Below are positions 33,061 through 36,460 of a stretch of DNA of 36,460 nt, in pieces; position 1 is the first letter of the stretch; each line of letters begins with the position of its first letter. The stretch is from assembly GCA_001768515.1 (NCBI GenBank), contig MEOA01000050.1:1-36460 (forward strand), written 5' to 3'. This DNA is from Bacteroidetes bacterium GWE2_42_24 (GTDB lineage: Bacteria; Bacteroidota; Bacteroidia; Bacteroidales; TTA-H9). The notes below the pieces were generated by a model. That model was not told the origin of the DNA. It did no database searches and worked only from the letters and a program-made list of their open reading frames with translations. Made by a program: the position numbers and the translations under genes.

Positions 33061-34062
33061 TCAGAGATTATTCCAATACCATTGAACTGCGTCTTTCAAC
33101 CCGTCCTTCAATGTATGGGTGGGCTGATAGCCAAGCAGGTTACGTGCCTTATCGACAGATGCATGCGAATGGGGAATATCGCCGGGGCGATTGGAGCCAT
33201 GGAGGATGGGAACTTCTGCAATGGCCTGATCGAAATCAGTAAGGTATTGTTTCAGCAGGGTGGTCAGTTGCAACAGGTTATTTCGTTCACCCACGGCGGT
33301 ATTGAAAACCTGATTATAAGCCGCGGGTTCATCTGTAACGGCAGCCAGATGATTCATCTGAAGAACATTATCGATGTAGGTAAAATCGCGTGAGTTAGTG
33401 CCATCGCCATTGATTACCGGACTCTCATGGCTCATGAGCTTCTTCACGAACAGGGGGATAACGGCCGCATAGGCACCATGGGGGTCCTGCCTGCGGCCAT
33501 AGACGTTGAAATAGCGAAGCCCGATGGTAGTGATACCATAGTTGAGAGCAAACACGTGGGCATAGAGTTCGTTGACATACTTGGTCACGGCATAAGGTGA
33601 CAACGGCATTCCAATCACTTCCTCGATCTTCGGGAGCTTCTCGGAATCACCATAGGTGGATGAACTGGCGGCATAAATAAACCGCCCTACACCGGCATCA
33701 CGGGAGGCCACCAGCATGTTGAGAAAGCCGCCGATGTTGACATCGTTGGTTGTAATGGGATCGTTAATCGAGCGGGGCACAGATCCCAGAGCTGCCTCAT
33801 GAAACACCACATCAATCCCTTCGCAGGCTTTATGACAATCGCTGAGGTTACGGATATCCCCGACGATCAATTTGAAGCCGGGGTTTGTCATCAGATGTTC
33901 GATATTATGGAAATGGCCGGTAGCGAAGTTATCGAGGCAGACCACCTGATTGTGGTTTGCCAGTAAGTCCTCACAAAGGTTCGAGCCAATAAATCCCGCG
34001 CCGCCGGTAACAAGAACACGGGTATTTTTTATTTTGTTATATGTCATGGTTTTTATCAACAA
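33061..34062 (-). CDS. wbpP: UDP-GlcNAc 4-epimerase, WbpP/TviC-like
   Basis: 333 residues. RVLVTGGAGFIGSNLCEDLL is the NAD loop and LDNFATGHFHNIEHL, EAALGSVPRSINDPI, YAASSSTYGD (catalytic Ser/Thr) and SPYAVTKYVNE (Tyr, Lys) are typical of the WbpP/TviC branch. FNVYGRRQDPHGAYAAVIPLF and NGDGTNSRDFTYIDN follow. The enzyme interconverts UDP-GlcNAc and UDP-GalNAc. The ATG at 34047 (MTYNKIKN) is an equally good start. It is separated from the rest of the sugar genes by the toxin-like pair and decayed fragments. Confidence 0.92.
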   Translation of the reverse strand: MLIKTMTYNKIKNTRVLVTGGAGFIGSNLCEDLLANHNQVVCLDNFATGHFHNIEHLMTNPGFKLIVGDIRNLSDCHKACEGIDVVFHEAALGSVPRSINDPITTNDVNIGGFLNMLVASRDAGVGRFIYAASSSTYGDSEKLPKIEEVIGMPLSPYAVTKYVNELYAHVFALNYGITTIGLRYFNVYGRRQDPHGAYAAVIPLFVKKLMSHESPVINGDGTNSRDFTYIDNVLQMNHLAAVTDEPAAYNQVFNTAVGERNNLLQLTTLLKQYLTDFDQAIAEVPILHGSNRPGDIPHSHASVDKARNLLGYQPTHTLKDGLKDAVQWYWNNL

Positions 34063-34110
34063 TTTAGTCCGCTGATTAAAGTCCGCAGATTACGGGGGTT
34101 AACACTGATT
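34063..34110. repeat. GATTA/CGCGGATTA-type repeat fragment
   Basis: Contains AGTCCGCTGATTAAAGTCCG followed by CAGATTACGGGGGTTAACAC. It is a relative of the copy at 34641-34690. Same word spacing as the GAACAC repeats but with different words. Confidence 0.6.
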
Positions 34111-34130
34111 ATTACAATAAGAAGAACCTA

Positions 34131-34625
34131 CTTCGTCCTGATTCGTGTCAATTCGTGTAATTCGTGGACGCTGCTTTCTTATCCACGAATTTAACGAATT
34201 TGACGAATTGCTTTCGTGCTTTTCTGTGGACGCTGTTTTTCTTGTCCACTAATTTCTTCTTCGTCCTGATTCGTGTTAATTCGTGTAATTCGTGGACGAT
34301 ATCTCTTTATCCACGAATTGTACGAATTTGACGAATTGCTTTCGCGCTTTTCTGTGGACGCTGCTTTCTTATCCACGAATTTGACGAATTTGACGAATTG
34401 CTTTCGCGCTTTTCTGTGGACGCTGCTTTCTTATCCACGAATTGTACGAATTTGACGAATTGCTTTCGCGCTCTTCTGTGGACACTGTATTTCTTGTCCA
34501 CTAATTTCTTCTTCGTCCTGATTCGTGTTAATTCGTGTAATTCGTGGACGATATCTCTTTATCCACGAATTGAACGAATTTGACGAATTGTTTTCCGTGT
34601 TCATTCCTGCAATTCGTGGACTTTA
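34131..34625. repeat. Right ATTCGTG/TCCACGAAT repeat array
   Basis: Two alternating unit types. Type 1 (62 bp) starts TCCACGAATTTGACGAATTT and ends CTGTGGACGCTGCTTTCTTA; copies start at 34182, 34310, 34372 and 34434, three of them exactly 62 bp apart. Type 2 starts TCCACTAATTTCTTCTTCG and runs through TGATTCGTGTTAATTCGTG to AATTCGTGGACGATATC; copies at about 34247 and 34496. Orientation is the same as in the left array (1439-1703). Confidence 0.92.
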
Positions 34626-34636
34626 TACTTTATCAA

Positions 34637-34690
34637 TCAATTGAGTCCACTGGTTACGCGGATTAGGCAGATTTACGCGGATTATTTCTT
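34637..34690. repeat. CGCGGATTA-type repeat fragment
   Basis: GAGTCCACTGGTTACGCGGA then TTAGGCAGATTTACGCGGAT. Related to the fragments at 34063-34110 and 36166-36200. It lies just downstream of the ATP-binding regulator gene. Confidence 0.65.
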
Positions 34691-34755
34691 TGAAAAGATT
34701 AAGTTAAATATAAGGCTACGTTCTCCTGAAACTGCATAGTAGAAAAAAGAAGCAT

Positions 34756-36147
34756 TCAATCTTTTTCATTTACCTGCCAAAAGCCGGATTTACGCCCCCC
34801 CACACGTGTAAGGATTCCCTGCTTCTTGAGACTGGTAAGATTCCATTCCACACCTCTGCGTGTAAGTCCTGTTTTCTCAACAAGATCATCCTGAGTTATT
34901 TTCGAATTCTCTTTAATCAGGTTAAGAATCTTTTCCACAGTCTTTTCCACAGTCTTTTCCACAGTCTTTTCCACAGTCTTTTCCACAGTCTTTTCCGGAT
35001 CTTTGCTTGTGATTTTTTGTTGAACATAGCTGAACTCAGCAAAGAATCCATATCCTGCATCACGATAATTGAAACGCATAGTAGGGTAGTGTTCTATTTC
35101 TTTACGAATACGTATAAAACCACTCCCATACTTTTCAATGTCTTTTGTTAAATAAAATGCTTCCGCTATTTGCTTATTTCTTGTACTTGCCCTGTAATTG
35201 TCAGTTTTCAGATCTTCTTCCGTAATATCGCCATACAAACCGCTTGGATTAAAAAAACTAATGCCATTATCAAATATCTTTATCTGTACATCTGTCGGAC
35301 TTTGGTAATCCCGATGTACGATGGCATTAAGCAATAACTCCCTAAGTGCATCCAAGGGGTATTCCGGAATTTCAGTTCTTTGTGTATTAGCATTTCTTAT
35401 GTTTATCTCGAAAGCAAACTTTAAATGACCAATAATCGTTTGCATCGCTTCATCCACCACATTGTACAAGTTGCCGCTAATCATTTTGTCCGCAACAATC
35501 AGGGAAGGCGTTTTAAAACGTCCGATATGCACATTATAATGCAAATCTTTTTTTGAAAATAAAACCATCGCTGCATTAGTAGGTACAGCGTTTTGCAGCA
35601 TACCTAATTTGTCTAAAGCTTCAATATATCCTCCCGGCAAAGAAAAACGACCGGCTTCATTTACTTTGCGAATGAATTGATGAACTTTTTCTATATCCAA
35701 ATCATCTACGGTCGCTCCATTGTAAAGGTACGAATCCCAAGAAACTTGACGGGTTTGCAAACTCAAATTAGAGATTTCGAAAGTCGACATTAAATGATTG
35801 GCATTCCCCTCCCGTTTATAATATCGTCCCTTCATACTCAATGGCTTTACCGGATATTCTACTACAGTAAGTGTTACAATCGTTTTTGCATCTGCTACAA
35901 ATATATCCATATTGGGAACAATGGCCGGAACGGTTTTGCTTTTTATCTCGTTCATCCATTGTGCAACAGTTTCTTTTCCAATATCTACACCTTTAATTTT
36001 TCCATTATCTAACACACCTATGTATACTGTTCCACCTTTAGTATTGCTGAATGCCACTAAAGTGATGATCACCTCATCAGAAAAAGAGGCCTTAAACTCA
36101 ACGGTTTGGCTTTCTCCTTTCAGTAGTATGTCAGCAATAATATGCAT
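34756..36147 (-). CDS. AlbA_2/RecG-like ATP-binding protein with winged helix and 4-residue tandem repeat
   Basis: 463 residues. The N-terminal AlbA_2 domain has ESQTVEFKASFSDEVIITLV and AFSNTKGGTVYIGVLDNG. A HATPase-like domain follows: LRELLLNAIVHRDYQSPTDV, FFNPSGLYG and RNKQIAEAFYLTKDIEKYGSG. Then comes EKTV repeated five times (12-bp units from 34931 to 34990) as a linker, and a C-terminal winged helix (ITQDDLVEKTGLTRRGVEWN). Such COG2865-type proteins are putative transcriptional regulators or helicase-related; their role is unproven. It starts MHIIADILLKGESQ, a normal start for the family. It is bracketed by repeats and might be cargo of the repeat-rich flank. Confidence 0.9.
   Translation of the reverse strand: MHIIADILLKGESQTVEFKASFSDEVIITLVAFSNTKGGTVYIGVLDNGKIKGVDIGKETVAQWMNEIKSKTVPAIVPNMDIFVADAKTIVTLTVVEYPVKPLSMKGRYYKREGNANHLMSTFEISNLSLQTRQVSWDSYLYNGATVDDLDIEKVHQFIRKVNEAGRFSLPGGYIEALDKLGMLQNAVPTNAAMVLFSKKDLHYNVHIGRFKTPSLIVADKMISGNLYNVVDEAMQTIIGHLKFAFEINIRNANTQRTEIPEYPLDALRELLLNAIVHRDYQSPTDVQIKIFDNGISFFNPSGLYGDITEEDLKTDNYRASTRNKQIAEAFYLTKDIEKYGSGFIRIRKEIEHYPTMRFNYRDAGYGFFAEFSYVQQKITSKDPEKTVEKTVEKTVEKTVEKTVEKILNLIKENSKITQDDLVEKTGLTRRGVEWNLTSLKKQGILTRVGGRKSGFWQVNEKD
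34931..34990. repeat. 12-bp tandem repeat in the regulator gene
   Basis: TTTTCCACAGTC occurs five times at 34931, 34943, 34955, 34967 and 34979, followed by a partial unit. On the minus strand it encodes EKTV repeats that link the ATPase domain to the winged helix. Copy-number changes would alter linker length without breaking the frame. Confidence 0.95.
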
Positions 36148-36165
36148 TAAATTATATTAGAGGGA

Positions 36166-36460
36166 TACAGTCCACAGATTATTTATATCCAGATCTACAC
36201 CAAGAAAGATAGCAGTATCTCTTACATTTTCTAATCCACGAATTTAACGAATTTGACGAATTGTTCTTCTTGCTATTCTGTGGACGCTGCTTTCTTGTCC
36301 GCTAATTTCTTCTTCGTCCTGATTCGTGTTAATTCGTGTAATTCGTGGACGATATCTCTTTATCCACGAATTTGACGAATTTGACGAATTGCTTTCGCGC
36401 TCTTCTGTGGACACTGTATTTCTTGTCCACTAATTTCTTCTTCGTCCTGATTCGTGTTAA
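36166..36460. repeat. Repeat array at the right edge
   Basis: A CGCGGATTA-like fragment (AGTCCACAGATTATTTATAT) is followed from about 36232 by the same two alternating TCCACGAAT/ATTCGTG units as at 34131-34625, in the same orientation. The window ends inside a type-2 unit (TGATTCGTGTTAA), so the array continues beyond the window. No gene is visible in this stretch. Confidence 0.9.

Noticed and set aside
34131..34625. CRISPR array
   Set aside because: Spacing of 62 bp looked suggestive, but the whole unit is conserved, there are no unique spacers, and no cas genes are present.

Overview
The window is almost certainly from a member of the Bacteroidota (Bacteroidales/Marinilabiliales-like). The protein flavours fit (CapE/F/G, WbpB-type oxidoreductase, GxxExxY protein, AlbA_2/RecG-like ATP-binding protein). 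Most genes lack a Shine-Dalgarno sequence, and the intergenic DNA is full of short-word repeats of the kind seen in that phylum. I infer this from sequence style alone. No rRNA or other taxonomic marker is present.

Layout. Every supported gene lies on the minus strand, so the locus is read from right to left. The right end (34063-36460) holds repeat arrays around an ATP-binding, RecG-like regulator gene (34756-36147). Next come a WbpP-type epimerase gene (33061-34062), a degraded patch with nucleotidyltransferase and winged-helix fragments (about 32250-32660), an AbiEii-type toxin/antitoxin-like pair (31167-32148), then a long nucleotide-sugar dehydrogenase and a WbpB-type oxidoreductase (28217-30868). 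The genes for UDP-N-acetyl-L-fucosamine (capE, capF, capG; 24190-28155) follow, separated from one another by repeat elements. From 24024 down to 9541 lie rmlA, rmlC, a VioA/FdtB-like aminotransferase with a NeuD-family acetyltransferase, an acyltransferase-3, a GT2-like transferase, a Wzx flippase, a second aminotransferase/acetyltransferase pair, a deacetylase-like gene, a GT4, an LpxD-like acyltransferase, a CBS-nucleotidyltransferase and a Wzy-like polymerase. After an 810-bp gene-poor gap come another GT4, CapA, CapK, a methyltransferase, a DUF354 protein and a second deacetylase-like gene. The left 1.95 kb is repeats only.

Together this is a Wzx/Wzy-type surface polysaccharide (O-antigen or capsule) locus. 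The right part makes nucleotide sugars (L-FucNAc, probably a uronic acid or diamino-uronic acid, and a dTDP-amino-deoxy sugar). The left part assembles, flips, polymerises and decorates the repeat unit. The initiating sugar-phosphate transferase, RmlB/RmlD and the export/copolymerase genes (Wza/Wzc) are not in the window.

The most unusual content is repetitive DNA. A 462-bp element (26680-27141) consists of a GxxExxY-family, nuclease-like gene enclosed by about 40-bp terminal inverted repeats that begin GAACAC. Three ORF-less copies built from the same inverted repeats (79-130 bp) and one half copy lie within 3 kb, at junctions of the capE-capF-capG-rmlA run. One of them sits in frame inside capF. 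Other repeat families in the window (ATTCGTG-, CACAGAG- and CGCGGATTA-type) follow the same spacing pattern with different three-base words. Directly oriented arrays of one family bracket the whole polysaccharide locus. I propose these as one superfamily of mobile or mobilisable repeats tied to GxxExxY proteins.
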